A DNA stretch of 64,000 nucleotides from Nomia melanderi (GCF_051020985.1 NC_135008.1:1302001-1366000); one strand, 5' to 3'. Counted from the first letter of the stretch, positions 25,601 through 36,740 are shown. A program made the numbers and translations. The notes: generated by a model from the letters alone, not told the origin.

Positions 25601-28600
25601 ATGTCGAATTAATTGGTCGACCGGGGACTCGTTAATTTGTCAAATTATCGCTCCTCGAAATTAGCCTGCCACGGGCACGATTATGGAGTAATTCGATCTT
25701 CGATTTCAATCTTCCAAGTTGGATTAAAATCGACGACGGAGATCGAGTTAGAATCTTTGTCCTCGCAGATTTCACGGTTATTTTGCAAACGATGCAGCAT
25801 TAATGGGATAATGGCAGCGAGTGATGGCAGTAATCGGAATCGGAATCTACGAAATCTTCGATAACCAAGTTAACTCTTGCACTCAATCACCACTTTCTTC
25901 ATACGTGAAATATTCGAATAAAACAACTTTGTTCCTCAATATACTAGTAATCTTCCTTCGAGTTAGTTTCAAAAAATATCGCCTCTATTTTGTCAAGAAA
26001 CTTGAAAATCAGCAATGTTTCTACTTCCAACCCTTTGAACTCGGAAGTTTCTCACTAGAAATATTTAACAACTGTTCAATCTTCGTTAGGCGAACAGTCG
26101 AATTCGGGGGTGTTTCCAGGAGCGGCCGCGCCGCGCGACGCGAAGGGGTGGCTCGCTTTTATTACGGCTAATATCGAGCGCGCGTATGCTTGAATCATGC
26201 ATGGGCAAAGTAGGTTATTGGCTCATCACGCTGGCGCGCGTTCAATATTCATGCATCGGTAATAAATAAGAGATTCGCGCGTCTTTTTATGGGAGAACCG
26301 CCGCGAGCGCCGTCGATCCCGATCCACCGGGAACTTTGTGCCGCCGTGGATTTGTTACGGCCCGTAAACCGCCGCTCAGCCCCATCGGAAAAAACCACTT
26401 AACAGGTAAACGCCGCTTGAAAAAGTGAAAACGCGCGGAATGTCCTGAGAGCATTAAGGCGCTTCTTGCTCTTCGCTTCTGCATTAAGCCTTGGATCTCG
26501 AGCTACCGAACTGACGTCCACTGACACCGTAATCTACTTCTTTACGGGAAGAATGCTTTAACCCTTGCGGTCGAAGATTCTTAAATATACGAAACCGTAG
26601 ATGAAGCTAAATTATGTATCTGAAGGGTTAACATTGGAGATGAGCAGGTAGATTAACTTTCAATTTTCTGTTCAGACTTGATATTGATAGGATAAACAAA
26701 GTGATAGGATAAACCTAAACTAGAATATACGCGAATCGGAATCTCAGTAAATTTTCATAAATGGAAGAGAAGAGACGATCAGTGTTACTGCTCGACATTT
26801 AAGTTAAACATCCATTGAATAAAATCCTCCAAAGCAATTTCTCGACGGTTCATTTCCCCAAACTTTGATCCACATGGCACAGCGCTCATTAAAAACCGCT
26901 CAACGATACTCTTTTTCCTGTTAGCCGCGCCCGAGGAGCGTTTCGCGTAGAAATGAAATCTCCGCGGATTAAAATTCAGCGACAGCTGGCGAGGCGGGCA
27001 GTTTGCGCGGGCATAACAAGGCAAACATGTCCCCGCGATTGCATACGATTTTCATTTTAATCGAATCGGCGGCCGAGTGGCCGCGATTCGATCGTTTCCG
27101 CCGATGGGAACTTGTCCCGGCTGTTTTCCGCCGGTGCGTGCCGTTTATTTCTCGATTTCCGGGATTGATGCTGGGGTCGCGACCCGTTATTACGCGGCCG
27201 GGCCACAGATCGGGCGTGAAAATATGGCGCGGCGCGGCGCGCGGCCGCCGCCGTTCCAACAATAACGTTTTGTAATTCGATGATGGATGCCACGCGGAAC
27301 CGGTAATAACGCGCGTAATTTTTCCCATGAGAACACCGGCCCGCAGTAAGCCGGACGGCAAATATAGCGCGCGCGGACGCAGCGGCGGTCGCCGCGCGAA
27401 AGATCATCTGAAATGGAACTGTACCCGTTTGATATGCTATCCAATTTAATCGCGAAGGTAATTCCACAGTTTATAACGCGGCTCCATTGTTTGTAACTGA
27501 ACTGTGGTTCAATTTACCGCGACGCTTGTTGCAATCTTAGAAATAAACAATCACCTCCGAAATAGCTCGGGGACAATGGAAATTAACGTTTTATCTGCTA
27601 GCTTAGAAGCTATAGCTCTGTATAGCAAGGTTTCACGCGGTCTGCGTGTCATAAATATGATATCAGTGCGATTGGAGACTGATAGAATGTCCCACTGTGC
27701 AATTACGTTAGAGTAGACCATAATGTGCACTACTATCGATGGCAGAGAGGATTGTGCTATAATGGTACTTATACAGTAACGTTCAGAAAGATGTGCAAGG
27801 AAGCCACTGTAGTACAGTAGCTACAGGTTAATTAAACCTCGATATTCGTCTCAATCCTCGCATTTATTTTCTATGTTTAATCAGATTTGTCCTACTTAAC
27901 ACTAGGACTACCAGATGGGTCAAAATGGCCCCTTCCTGATTTCTTTTTATACAATTACTTGAAAAGTATAGATGCTTCTTTGAGAAATCGTTAAAGAAGC
28001 TGATTTAGTAATACCTAATACAATAGCACCTAACAACTAATACAATAACACCTAAACGAACTGAAATCTTAATTAACACACGGTTATAAATCTTATAAAA
28101 AAATTTATTAAAGTCAGTTTAAGTGCTTGGTAGTTCTAGTGCTAATATGGCGTCGCGTGAAGGTTAATGTGATTCTAGTTTTTGGAACCTATAGGTGTTT
28201 CATAAGGAGTTTAATCATTACAGTTGGTGTTGTATGATTGGAATTATCGTAATTGATATTGTGCAATTGAAATAGTATGCTTATTTTTCCATTTAAATAG
28301 TGTACTTACCCGAAATACTCTCGTGTACCCAGGGACCGGTTGAATCGACGAATAACGGTCGATGGGGATATCTGAAAATATTGATGACATCGAATGTTGT
28401 AGCATGGGTATCAACGTACGATTTGTTGGTTAATGAACTGTTCTGCATTAATTAGATTATATGAAGTATGCTTACCATGGTATTAACGTTTATAATTACA
28501 CTAGATTTTAATTATTTGCCACTGTTAACCACGCACTGCACACACGGGACACTTTTTCGAAGCGGGATTACAGCACGCATGCGCGAGGATGCGCACGCAA

Positions 28601-31600
28601 CGCGTGTCCCGTTAACATAGCCGCAGAACTCCAGGATATCCAATGCGCGTGCGCGGGAATATTCCAGAACACAATTTCGAGTAAATTAATAGCTTTAGGA
28701 ATATAAATAAAAATATTCTAACATTTATATTACAATCGAGTTATATGTAAATGGTAAAAGTAGTCTTTCAAACAAGATTAAGTTCAATCTGTATACATAT
28801 CATACACTCAATTTTTATGTCACAGTTCCAACTTTCCCGCGCTTTTAAACATTCTTCGCGCGCATCCTTCTTTCCCGCTTTCGTCCCGTGGCCTTCGAAG
28901 AGTGAAGAACTGTGCTGTGAATAATTGCGTTAAAATCAGTTAATCCGAAGAGACGAACATGAAAAATACCGATAGCAGTTTCATCTTTGGAAGGCTGCAT
29001 TGTAATTGTAATAATTATACTTAAATATTACTAATTTTCTGTATATTTGATTATTTATAGTTGGTTAAGGTTAGGGTTAGTTTGTATGTTGATAGTATCC
29101 AAGTATATACCAGTATTGATAACATTAGCAGAACGTGCAAGTGCGCTTCGCAAAGGCAATTAGCGAACTTATCAACGTGGTTTTTCCTCGAAGAAGCTAG
29201 AAGTAATGAAGCCAAGCAAACTTTTCCTTTATGATGTTTTCTGTCTTGGTCCCGAGCAAAGTTATAGTTCGGCCCGGTAACTACAGTCGCCCTATATAAA
29301 TGTACATCTAAACTTCATCGAAGTTAGATTACACAGCGTATGTTTTAATTATGAGAGCGGAACAGTACAGCTCAACTGATATTGAAAGCAGTTCTCTTTG
29401 CTTCAACTTCTGCCGGATAACATATGATTCGTCGTGGAATTCGAAATTGCGTGTTTCTAAAGAAAATATCGAATTCACATCATTTCTCGGTTCCATTGGA
29501 AACCACAGGAAAAAATCATTCCCAGTAGTGATCATAGTACAGACACTACATTTCGCTAATCACCGCAATTTTCCGTAGACGATCAAATATTGTCTTAAAG
29601 ATCGTAGGCGTACCAAGGATAGGCTGTCGCGACGTCTACACTCGACGCATCAGACTGTTCTATATGCAAATGCGCCAGAAGTCGTCGTAAGTCTCGGCGG
29701 AATGCAATTTTGCATAATAACTTGCAAGTGGTTGATTGGATCTGCGACGTTACGATGCATAGTACATGATGAAAATCACAGTCAATATCTCCTCGCGCAT
29801 CTACTGTTTACTCCCGCTTGTTGTCGGGGTAGACCGAGGCGAACAGGATCACGGTACGGAACGGACGGAAATAAAAACATTGGCTTTATTGTTACGTTGT
29901 TATAGAAATCAACGTGTTGGCGTACGAACATTTTGCTGTCGCGACAAATGTTCCCTGATTCTAATATTGTAGAACAACGGTCGCATGTTTTAGCAGCCGG
30001 CGAGCGGGCTCGGACGTCGATGAATAAATACGGCGAACGAGGCGGAATTGTTTTCGTATCGAACGAGCGATTGCATTCTTCATTCCCCCCGTCGGCCTCT
30101 CTCTTTCTCGCGCGTATACAAAACAGAGTTATCTGATTCGAGCGTTGTCCGTAAACACTCTTATTATTGCATTCACGGTGAGCCACGGTCGAACGGGGCG
30201 ATGTTTCGCGTATGCTCGTGTTCGACGCGAAGTGGATCATAATCCTTGCAATACTCTCCTATTTTACTTGAGTATAGTCATTGCACCCTTTATGGTTGCA
30301 TAGGTTTTGCAGTCGAGATTCACCCTTTTGCGAATCGAATACTTCTACGTATATATTTCATTTAAGAGAAGATCAATTAGGAGGAAATCCAAAATTTTAT
30401 TACAAACGAGTGTGTTATATATTTATCTGAAAGGAGAAGTATGTTCGTTTGATGAAATTATGAAAACTATTGAATGCATTGTTAATTCGTATTCATATGT
30501 GGGTATTTATTAATTTTGTACTACATAGGTTTTGTTGTAATCATGGAAGAAAATTCGGCTAGAGAGTTAATCTAATATTTCGATTGGTCCTTCTGTTGCA
30601 GGCAATACTTATCGCCCTGGTGCTTGGTACTATCATCGTCGGAACCGTGATCGGCAATATACTGGTCTGCGTCGCCGTGTTTCTCGTTAGGAAGCTGCGA
30701 AGACCTTGCAACTACCTGCTGGTGAGCCTGGCAGTTAGTGATCTCTGCGTCGCTCTTCTGGTAATGCCGATGGCGTTGCTCTACGAGATCTCCGGTAATT
30801 GGTCCTTCGGCGCAATTATGTGCGACGTTTGGGTTAGCTTCGACGTGCTCAGTTGCACGGCCAGCATCCTGAACCTCTGCATGATCTCCGTCGATCGGTG
30901 AGTGGTATCCGTGGTACCACAAGTTTAATGCGAAACTAGATCCCCATGCTCGATCGGCTGTCTCGAACATAATTCCACCTACCCCTGCGCACGAACAATG
31001 TTCACGTCTGAATCGTTCTACTTGTACGTCATTTAATTGCACGGGAAAGATGATCGTTGTTAGAGGATTCCTAAGCTCGGCTTCTATTTAAATGCAGTAG
31101 ATTAATCTACTTATACTTTGGACAATGTTATGAATATTTCTTTGTCACTTTGATATTTTCTAATGGACAACACTTGGTAAAAAGCAGTTAAATTTAATTG
31201 TTTGTATATTTCTTGTATGGTTTGTAAAGAGATCACTTGGGATGTCCAGCACAAAAATTGCAGCTGTAAACTCGACTATCCGCGACACAGATCATTTCTG
31301 CAGATAATTTCACGACGCGAAGTAAACGGTTTGTCGTTCGTTTTACGCTCGACACTAGTTGCTCCGCTTTACGGCGATTTTAAGGGCGCGTCTTCGCGCG
31401 AGTTGCAATGGAACCAAGGAAACGGGCAGGACGAAGTGGAACAGGGTCTCCTCTATCCGTTTGACGAGGCGAGGGAACCCGGATTCTGTTCAACCCCTTA
31501 GCTGCTGAACCTTCTCACGAAACAGTGTTGCTCAGACTTCAAATCAAGTTTCACTCTTGTCATTTGCTTATAAACAACAAATTATAGCAGTTCGATTGGT

Positions 31601-34600
31601 AATGATAAAACCTTCTCGTTTCACAGAAAAACCATACCCTATAATTCAGAGAAGTTAATCAAGTTTCTCGCTGTTATGAAACAGAAGTTCCAACCAACCG
31701 GCAAACAAATTCAATTAAAAACTTATAGTTCCTTTTAGACGATAGAATATCAAGTCAATCTCGTCGTTTCCTTCTGAAATGATTGGAAAAACCAAGTGTC
31801 ATTCAATTATCTTTTACAAATTAAAAATTATCTTCATATTATCAATCGTTACGCTCTACACGTAGATACGAATGAATCGGGAATTCTTTTGTACTTTCGG
31901 GTAGATTATCAATGACAGAAGTTACCATAGTCAGAAAAGTTATAACAGAACCCATAGGACAAAGAGTTAAGGGGTTGATCAGCCGCCGATTAATTTGTTA
32001 GCCCGGCCTTGTACAAGCTCGCCGTTCTGACGCAGATTCTGTGCCATAACGAAGCCACTGAAATACGGGGTGAAAAGGACTCCGCGGCGGATGATCGTCT
32101 ACGTCAGCCTGGTGTGGCTGGGCGCGGCCTGCATCAGCCTGCCGCCGTTGCTGATTATGGGGAACGAGCACACCTACTCCGACACCGGGGCGTCGCACTG
32201 CGTTGTCTGTCAGAATTTCTTTTATCAGATCTACGCCACTCTGCTGAGCTTCTATATCCCTCTCTTCGTCATGATCCAGGTGAGGCTCCTCCCTTGGTTC
32301 CTATTTCTAATCATTTATCATTGTTGCTGCTGTGCGATGCCGCGTCTGAACGTTAACACTAGAACTACCAGTCAAAATGACTGGTTTTGATGTTTTTGTT
32401 TAGCAATTATGATTTTGAAAATAAATAGTTTAATTTGAGTACTATAATGAGTGTCTGAAGAAACTGAAAATAATCTATTGTTACAATTTTTATAGGAATT
32501 GCATATTAATCGTATTAAATGCTCGGTAGTTCTAGTGTTAAGAAAGTTCGTCAAACGGAAGTTAACCCCTTGCCTTCTGACAAAAAGAATTTAACTAGGA
32601 AATTCTTTTGAATTATAATTGATTACTAAAGAATTCAAATTTTAAGCTAATCCTAGAAATCGTTGCATACGTTACAACTTAATAGAATATGCATAGAATT
32701 TTTCTTAGGTAAATCGTGAGTGCCTCAGTAGTTGTGAAGCAAATCATAGGGTAAGGGGTTAATAAAGGCAAGGTCGCACAAGTCTTTCAACTTGAAATGC
32801 ATCGTTATCTTTCAGTCGTTAGGTTGGAAAATGAACGTGGATATAGATGAACGCAGAATTCTTCGTTTATGGTAAATTATTCATGGAAAAGTAATCTCAG
32901 CGAGCACGGTTATGAAGAAATCACAGGGTGCACTGTGATCGTAGCGTGCGCGAAATAATTTGGATAGCCGTAAATAGTCAGCGAAATGAATTGATTTGAA
33001 ATTTATCGTCGGTATAAAATGGTAGGAAAATGAATCTATCGAAATATACTTTCACGTGTGCGCTTCGTTCTCCGGGAAACGATACGTCGTGTAAGAGAAA
33101 CTTTATTCTCCGCCGAGTAATGTTAGTTAAACGTATAGTGCTGTTAAACGCGTCGAAAGTAGTTGAGAACTAATGATCGGACGCTTCGGGAACGATGACC
33201 TCTCAGTGTGCAGGGTAGTAATCAGAAACACTCTTCAGATCTTCAGCGAAGTTTAATGAACGCCGTGCAAGGCGCAAAGTATTCGAAGTATTCGGGAACT
33301 CGAGCCCGGCGGAAGTTTCAAAGAATTCGTGATCGGAACACCGGGAATAGTCTTAAATTCCGACTAATCGATCGAGGAATTTACTTTTGAAGTATCCACG
33401 TTTGTTTTCACAACGAAGATGTTCATTATAAATCTATTCCAGCACTTTACACTCTACCGCTTATGACATTTATACAGCTCTGCAACTTGAAAATCAAAGT
33501 TCTGTCGTTTCACCCAGTATTTCGATAGTTTCAATACACTTCCTTCGTCGACGCGAAACTCCGTCGCAGCGAAAGGGTTAAGAATCAGCCAGCTAAAGTA
33601 CTCGTATCGGGACACGGTGAATGAATTGTTAACCCTAATTCGATTAATAGAGACGCCGACACTGTAAACTTATTAGAGGGCCATCGAAATTTAATAATGC
33701 ATCGACCAGCAGCCAAGTTAGTTATCTTGATCTAGTCGAGCCTGATTAATGAATTAGCAAGTGTATTACGTTACCCGGATCGCTCGTAGGATATCGAGGA
33801 TGATGAATACAGCGTACGAAGCTGACTAGTAAAATCAGATAAAACAGCCGCGCCCGGCTCGCTCCCACGGGGATCACGGTCCCCGTTATTTTATTAGCTC
33901 ATAAAATATTTCGGATTTTTAACTGCCACTTCGGCCGGAACGCTCCGCGTTTTCGGGTGTCCCGCAAATGTTTACCCCGTAAAGACGGCGCGAAAAAGGT
34001 CGTTTACGGTTTTAATGAATATCCCGTGACACGCGCGGGATTCGCCGGCAATTTGCGGCTCGCTGCTCGCGACGCGTCACATTTTACAGCGTTAATTAAA
34101 GCGACGCCCGGCCGATAAAAGCGGAACCGCCGCGATCAACGAAGATGATTCATCGCGCGCGCGGCAATTATTCCTCTGTTATTATGTCAGTTCACGTTAA
34201 CGTTTCCCCGCGGCCGCGAAGAGGCGCGCCCCCGGCGCGGTTTGCGACCGCCAATTATTTTCATGGGTGTGTTTACCACACGCGAAACCCCCAATCAATC
34301 GGGAACGCCCGGGAATCAACGGGGGAAAAAACGGAATTGTGGACTCCGCTGATTGCCCTGTTGTGTAACCGAGAATTTGTAACCTTTCCGTCGTGATTCG
34401 ATCTATCCCGCCGGAACTGCCTGATCCTTCGCTTGTTTATCTTCGAATGCCGGCTTATGGACGCTTCTATGGATCACCGAAGTTTCTGGAGATCAGGATT
34501 TTTACGAAGCAACGAGGAGTCAATTAAACTTTCGTCGGACTCTGTAACACCTTGGAATCTTGTATTTCGTAATTCGGGTGTGCTCTTAATCTAGGTGATG

Positions 34601-35235
34601 AGAACTTTAAGATTTTCAGTTGTACTTTTGTCTTGTGTAGATGAATACATTATATAAAATTTAATATTGAATTTTCGGTTTCACAATTTTCTTGGGGCAA
34701 ATCAAATGGCGACTCGAAGGCGCCTGTCGAGTGCAAAGGGTTGATTACTCGAATATCAAGAGATCAGCGCGTATTCCCATTATTCTACTGTTCAAGCAAT
34801 CGATATATAATATATCTACATCTGCCGACAGATTTCTATATTCCAGAGAACGTTCGTCCGTAAAGGTTTAATTACTCCCGACCCACATATTTTCCGGTAG
34901 AATAACAACAAGTATCCCCGACGATAACACGTAAACAGTGATTGCAGCCGAGGTAGACCGTAGAACGGTATCTAATCTCGCAGCCCGGTTGAAGACGAAT
35001 CGCGTTTCAGGTCTACTACAAGATATTCTGCGCGGCGCGCAAGATAGTCCTGGAGGAGAGGAGGGCGCAGAGCCACTTGGAGGCTCATTGCTATCTCGAC
35101 ATAGAGCCCGCGGTGCAGCAGCACCACCACCACCACCACCCGGTCCCTGTGAACCGTCAATTAAGCACCGACATACACGCGACCCACGGAAGCCCTCCCG
35201 TGAAACAGCACCGAAGTTCCAGCGCCTCGACGACG
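22551..35235 (+). CDS. 5-HT7: 5-HT7-type serotonin receptor, partial gene (four coding exons; 3' end outside the window)
   Basis: Joining 22551-22679, 30602-30897, 32036-32279 and 35011-35235 gives 298 uninterrupted codons of a class A amine GPCR. The family signals serotonin through Gs and cAMP at the plasma membrane. Visible landmarks are: N-glycosylation site NLT at residue 16; TM1 GNILV (N62); TM2 SLAVSDL (D90); C117 before TM3; amine-binding D124 in the FDVLSCTAS stretch; D141-R142-F143 at the end of TM3; W169 in TM4; the ECL2 cysteine C197; and SFYIPL (P217) in TM5. A long third intracellular loop follows. The TM2, TM3, TM4 and ECL2 motifs resemble insect 5-HT7 more than other amine receptors. 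TM6, TM7 and the tail are missing because I find no matching exon before base 64000. Introns are 7.9, 1.1, 2.7 and at least 28.7 kb. Assignment to 5-HT7 is by remembered family motifs, not by a search. Confidence 0.93.
25870..26085. mobile_element. Family A MITE parts, rearranged head to head
   Basis: The left part starts TTAACTCTTGCACTCAATCA and follows the 45527 copy through ACGTGAAATATT and AACTTTGTTCCTCAATATACT. At 26031 an end-like segment, CAACCCTTTGAACTCGGAAG, begins and runs into CACTAGAAATATTTAA. The copy is therefore composite. Confidence 0.6.
26558..26631. mobile_element. Tiny TTAA-flanked element
   Basis: The ends are TTAACCCTTGCGGTCG and CTGAAGGGTTAA with only 66 bases between the TTAA sites. 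It is probably an internally deleted CCCTT-type MITE. Confidence 0.45.
27896..28145 (+). mobile_element. piggyBac-like MITE, family B
   Basis: The left end is TTAACACTAGGACTACC and the right end GGTAGTTCTAGTGCTAA, with about 242 bp between. The subterminal GGTCAAAATGGCC is near-palindromic, as in the other copies. Confidence 0.75.
28540..28660. promoter_or_regulatory. GC-rich palindromic island in intron 1
   Basis: A 9-base inverted repeat, ACGGGACAC (28544-28552) and GTGTCCCGT (28604-28612), encloses alternating GC runs (GCATGCGCG, GATGCGCACGC). Another such run, ATGCGCGTGCGCG, follows at 28644-28656. These resemble NRF1-type sites found in CpG promoters. No transcript is evident. Confidence 0.3.
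30500..30570 (+). mobile_element. Family D MITE, right end, beside the exon 2 acceptor
   Basis: About 70 bases match the right end of the 9583-9760 element (TATTTATTAATTTTGTACT, GTTGTAATCATGGAAGAAAA), ending in TTAA at 30567-30570. Only 31 intronic bases remain before exon 2. Confidence 0.75.
30602..30897 (+). CDS. 5-HT7: 5-HT7 coding exon 2 (TM1, TM2, TM3)
   Basis: The exon carries 98 codons plus two bases, between acceptor TTCTGTTGCAG and donor GTGAGTGG. It encodes residues 44-141 and the first two bases of R142. TM1 runs from about residue 44 to 70 with the GNILV motif. The intracellular loop is VRKLRRPCNY. TM2 has SLAVSDLCVALLVMP. ECL1 is the YEISGNWSFG stretch. TM3 has C117 (disulfide), D124 (the amine-binding aspartate) and CTASILNLCMISVDR. 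These are close matches to the insect 5-HT7 signature. The acceptor region is very short: the 31 bases before the exon follow directly on a transposon fragment (30500-30570). Confidence 0.96.
30898..32035 (+). other. 5-HT7 intron 2
   Basis: The intron is 1138 bp with donor GTGAGT and acceptor GACGCAG. Its 3' half is mostly the element at 31490-31978. A 99-codon frame at 31202-31501 is unrecognised and probably chance. Confidence 0.85.
31490..31978. mobile_element. Possible CCCCTTA-ended element in intron 2
   Basis: The left end is TCAACCCCTTAGCT and the right end is its near-perfect inverse, AGTTAAGGGGTTGA, about 475 bp apart. The termini resemble the 32562-32762 element. The flanks are TCAA and TTGA rather than TTAA, so the call is tentative. 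Confidence 0.45.
32036..32279 (+). CDS. 5-HT7: 5-HT7 coding exon 3 (ICL2, TM4, ECL2, TM5)
   Basis: One base completes R142, then 81 codons encode residues 143-223. The acceptor is TCTGACGCAG|A and the donor CAG|GTGAGGCT. ICL2 reads AITKPLKYGVKRTPRRM, a strong 5-HT7 signature. TM4 has SLVWLGAACISLPPLL with W169. ECL2 has the CVVCQNFFYQIY segment, with C197 aligned to the conserved disulfide cysteine. TM5 has TLLSFYIPLF with P217. Two residues differ from what I remember of the family: F143 instead of tyrosine in the DRY motif, and L212 where insect relatives usually have glycine before SFYIPL. Transposon copies lie 57 bases upstream and 73 bases downstream. Confidence 0.96.
32353..32541 (+). 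mobile_element. piggyBac-like MITE, family B, intact ends
   Basis: TTAA lies at 32353-32356 and 32538-32541. The perfect 13-base inverted termini are CACTAGAACTACC and GGTAGTTCTAGTG, with a body of 181 bp. Next to the left end is a perfect hairpin, CCAGTCA-AAA-TGACTGG. It starts 73 bp after exon 3. Confidence 0.85.
32562..32762. mobile_element. TTAA-flanked MITE, family G
   Basis: TTAA lies at both ends. The termini are CCCCTTGCC and GGGTAAGGGG and the body is 193 bp. A related fragment lies near 16380. Confidence 0.7.
34640..34743 (+). mobile_element. Family A MITE, right end
   Basis: The stretch AAATTTAATATTGAATTTT, then CAAATGGCGACTCG and CTGTCGAGTGCAAAGGG, followed by TTGA, matches the right third of family A. 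Confidence 0.55.
35011..35235 (+). CDS. 5-HT7: 5-HT7 coding exon 4 (end of TM5 and third intracellular loop)
   Basis: This exon has 75 codons (residues 224-298), between acceptor CGCGTTTCAG and donor ACG|GTGAGTAAA. It starts VYYKIFCAARKIVLEERRAQ, the conserved cytoplasmic end of TM5. The rest is low-conservation loop: an EAHCYLDIEPAV segment, QQ followed by six consecutive histidines (CAC codons), then a polar, Ser-rich stretch ending SSSASTT. The ICL3 start is where Gs contacts are made in this family. A stop codon at 35245 follows the donor in frame, so the exon must be spliced onward. TM6 (CWLPFF-type motif) and TM7 (NPxxY-type motif) should be in later exons, which I could not find in the window. 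Confidence 0.94.
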
Positions 35236-36375
35236 GTGAGTAAATGAATCGATTCGACGGCGACGGACCGTCGTCGTCGTCGGCGCAGACGACGAGGCCC
35301 GGCTCTCCTTCTGTTTGCGAACGGTGCACACCCCGTTGACAAATCATTCCCTCCCCAGCCTTCCTCTAAGCTCCCTCGAGTCACCGATGACGAATCGGTG
35401 CCGCCAACTCACGCCCACGCTTACGCACCGCTTCGCCCCGCTTGTCGACTGAACGGGCCCGCGATTAGCTGAGGTCCTCTCTCGACGAGACCACTATTTC
35501 GCTGTCTACGATCATTCCTTTCATTTCTCTCCCTTTGTCAACGCGATCACTGCGAGAAGGCTTCTTATGGGACACTTGTTCTTCCGTGGAAGATAAAAGG
35601 AAACGGGCATTCGTTATTGTGTCACGGTTCTTACGTGGTGCTCGTTTGAATTCCACAGAAGCTGCTCGGGTAAATTTCACTGCGCCGACTCTAGCTTGCC
35701 AGTCACTCACTGTCTTGAGCTCGGTGTAGGGAAAATGAATAGAATGAAGGGAAAGAGTAGACACGGGTCAGAGAGGTTCTGCGTGAAATATAAGACGCAG
35801 GAAATTTGAATTTGCAGTGATTTTGACCTTTCACTGTTGGGATTCGTGATTGTGGAATTTAAGCGAGCATTACTATAGCATGCTATTAATCTTTTAATGT
35901 AGAATGTCGCTGTAATGGCGACTTCGAGCTTGAATATCTGGAATCGGGAACTGCAAATGAGTAATTGAATTATTCGACTAAGGGAAGGAGGTGTGGTTAT
36001 TTTCTTTTAGTGTTTAGGACTTTGATGTATGATTCGGTTTATCGTGAAGAGAAGTGATGGAAGTTCGAGAGTCTCGTCGGGGAAACGTGCTTATTCGACG
36101 TTAATCGTTTTGGAAACTATTGGTTTTAAGTGAGGTTGGCAACTATGTCTGGAAATGAGATTTGTTTCTGATGCGTATAGCTGTTAACATTTCTGCGCTT
36201 ACAAGTGCAGTTTGGGTTTACGCTATTTGGGAAATTAGTGTTTATTGTGGATTGAGAAGACTATTGTCAAACTATCTGACTCGTATCTTTCCGAAGGAAA
36301 TCTCGTTGATTCCTGCCTTTTATATTAAAAACGAGACTTGCTTTTAAAGTATTTAAGAAAATTAGTTACCGTCTT

Positions 36376-36740
36376 CTCGTACAATATCCGATCCCTCTTT
36401 GTTCAGTTGAACTGCATACTTCGTGCGCCGCGGAAGGAAATTCATCTCTCTTAGCTGGGAAAATAGAATGTGACGAGTTCCGAAGACGGAATACTTTTAA
36501 TCCTCGTAGATTGATTGCTTTACGTAACGCGAGGGCCCGGGGGTAGCCTCGTCGCTGGCATCTCGTCGAATATCCGGCCCGTTTTTCGCGGGTGTAATTG
36601 CATATTTCATTCGGAATGAAAAACAGTTCTCCCTTCGACGGGAGACTAGAACGCTGCGGATTTTGAAGATGGAACGCGTTTAAATCCCGCGGACGGAATA
36701 ACGCAGTCAGTGGAAAGGGAAGTTCGGTATCGTTGCTACC
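36376..36740. repeat. Two-copy tandem repeat, 186-bp period
   Basis: The segments starting CTCGTACAATATCCG (36376) and CTCGTCGAATATCCG (36562) align through GCATA-TTC, GACGAGTTCCGAAGACGG / TGCGGATTTTGAAGATGG and the ensuing AAT-CC stretch. The divergence is considerable, so the duplication is old. A 153-codon minus-strand frame spans both copies. Confidence 0.6.

Larger units (their letters stand above)
22680..30601 (+). other. 5-HT7 intron 1
   Basis: The intron is 7.9 kb with donor GTAAGAT and acceptor TTGCAG. It contains a head-to-head pair of family A MITE parts (25870-26085), a 74-bp mini-element (26558-26631), a family B MITE (27896-28145) and a GC-rich palindromic island (28540-28660). 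The right end of a family D MITE touches the 3' splice region. GC-rich open frames around 27000-27460 overlap on both strands and are not recognised. Confidence 0.8.
32280..35010 (+). other. 5-HT7 intron 3
   Basis: The intron is 2731 bp with donor GTGAGG and acceptor CGTTTCAG. Two TTAA MITEs lie close behind exon 3. A family A right end (TCGAGTGCAAAGGG) lies at about 34640-34743. A GC-rich stretch at 33850-34330 has no recognisable gene. Confidence 0.85.

Noticed and set aside
29061..29085. Telomere-like GGTTAAGGTTAGGGTTAG
   Set aside because: Only about three imperfect units, too short and irregular to call an interstitial telomere.
29782..30240. 152-codon minus frame in intron 1
   Set aside because: Overlaps several other open frames on both strands and resembles no family I know.
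30572..31042. 156-codon minus frame
   Set aside because: Antisense shadow of 5-HT7 exon 2.
34868..35347. 159-codon minus frame, and a + frame at 34938-35243
   Set aside because: Shadows of exon 4 in other frames; the glycine/proline runs come from the CAC repeat.
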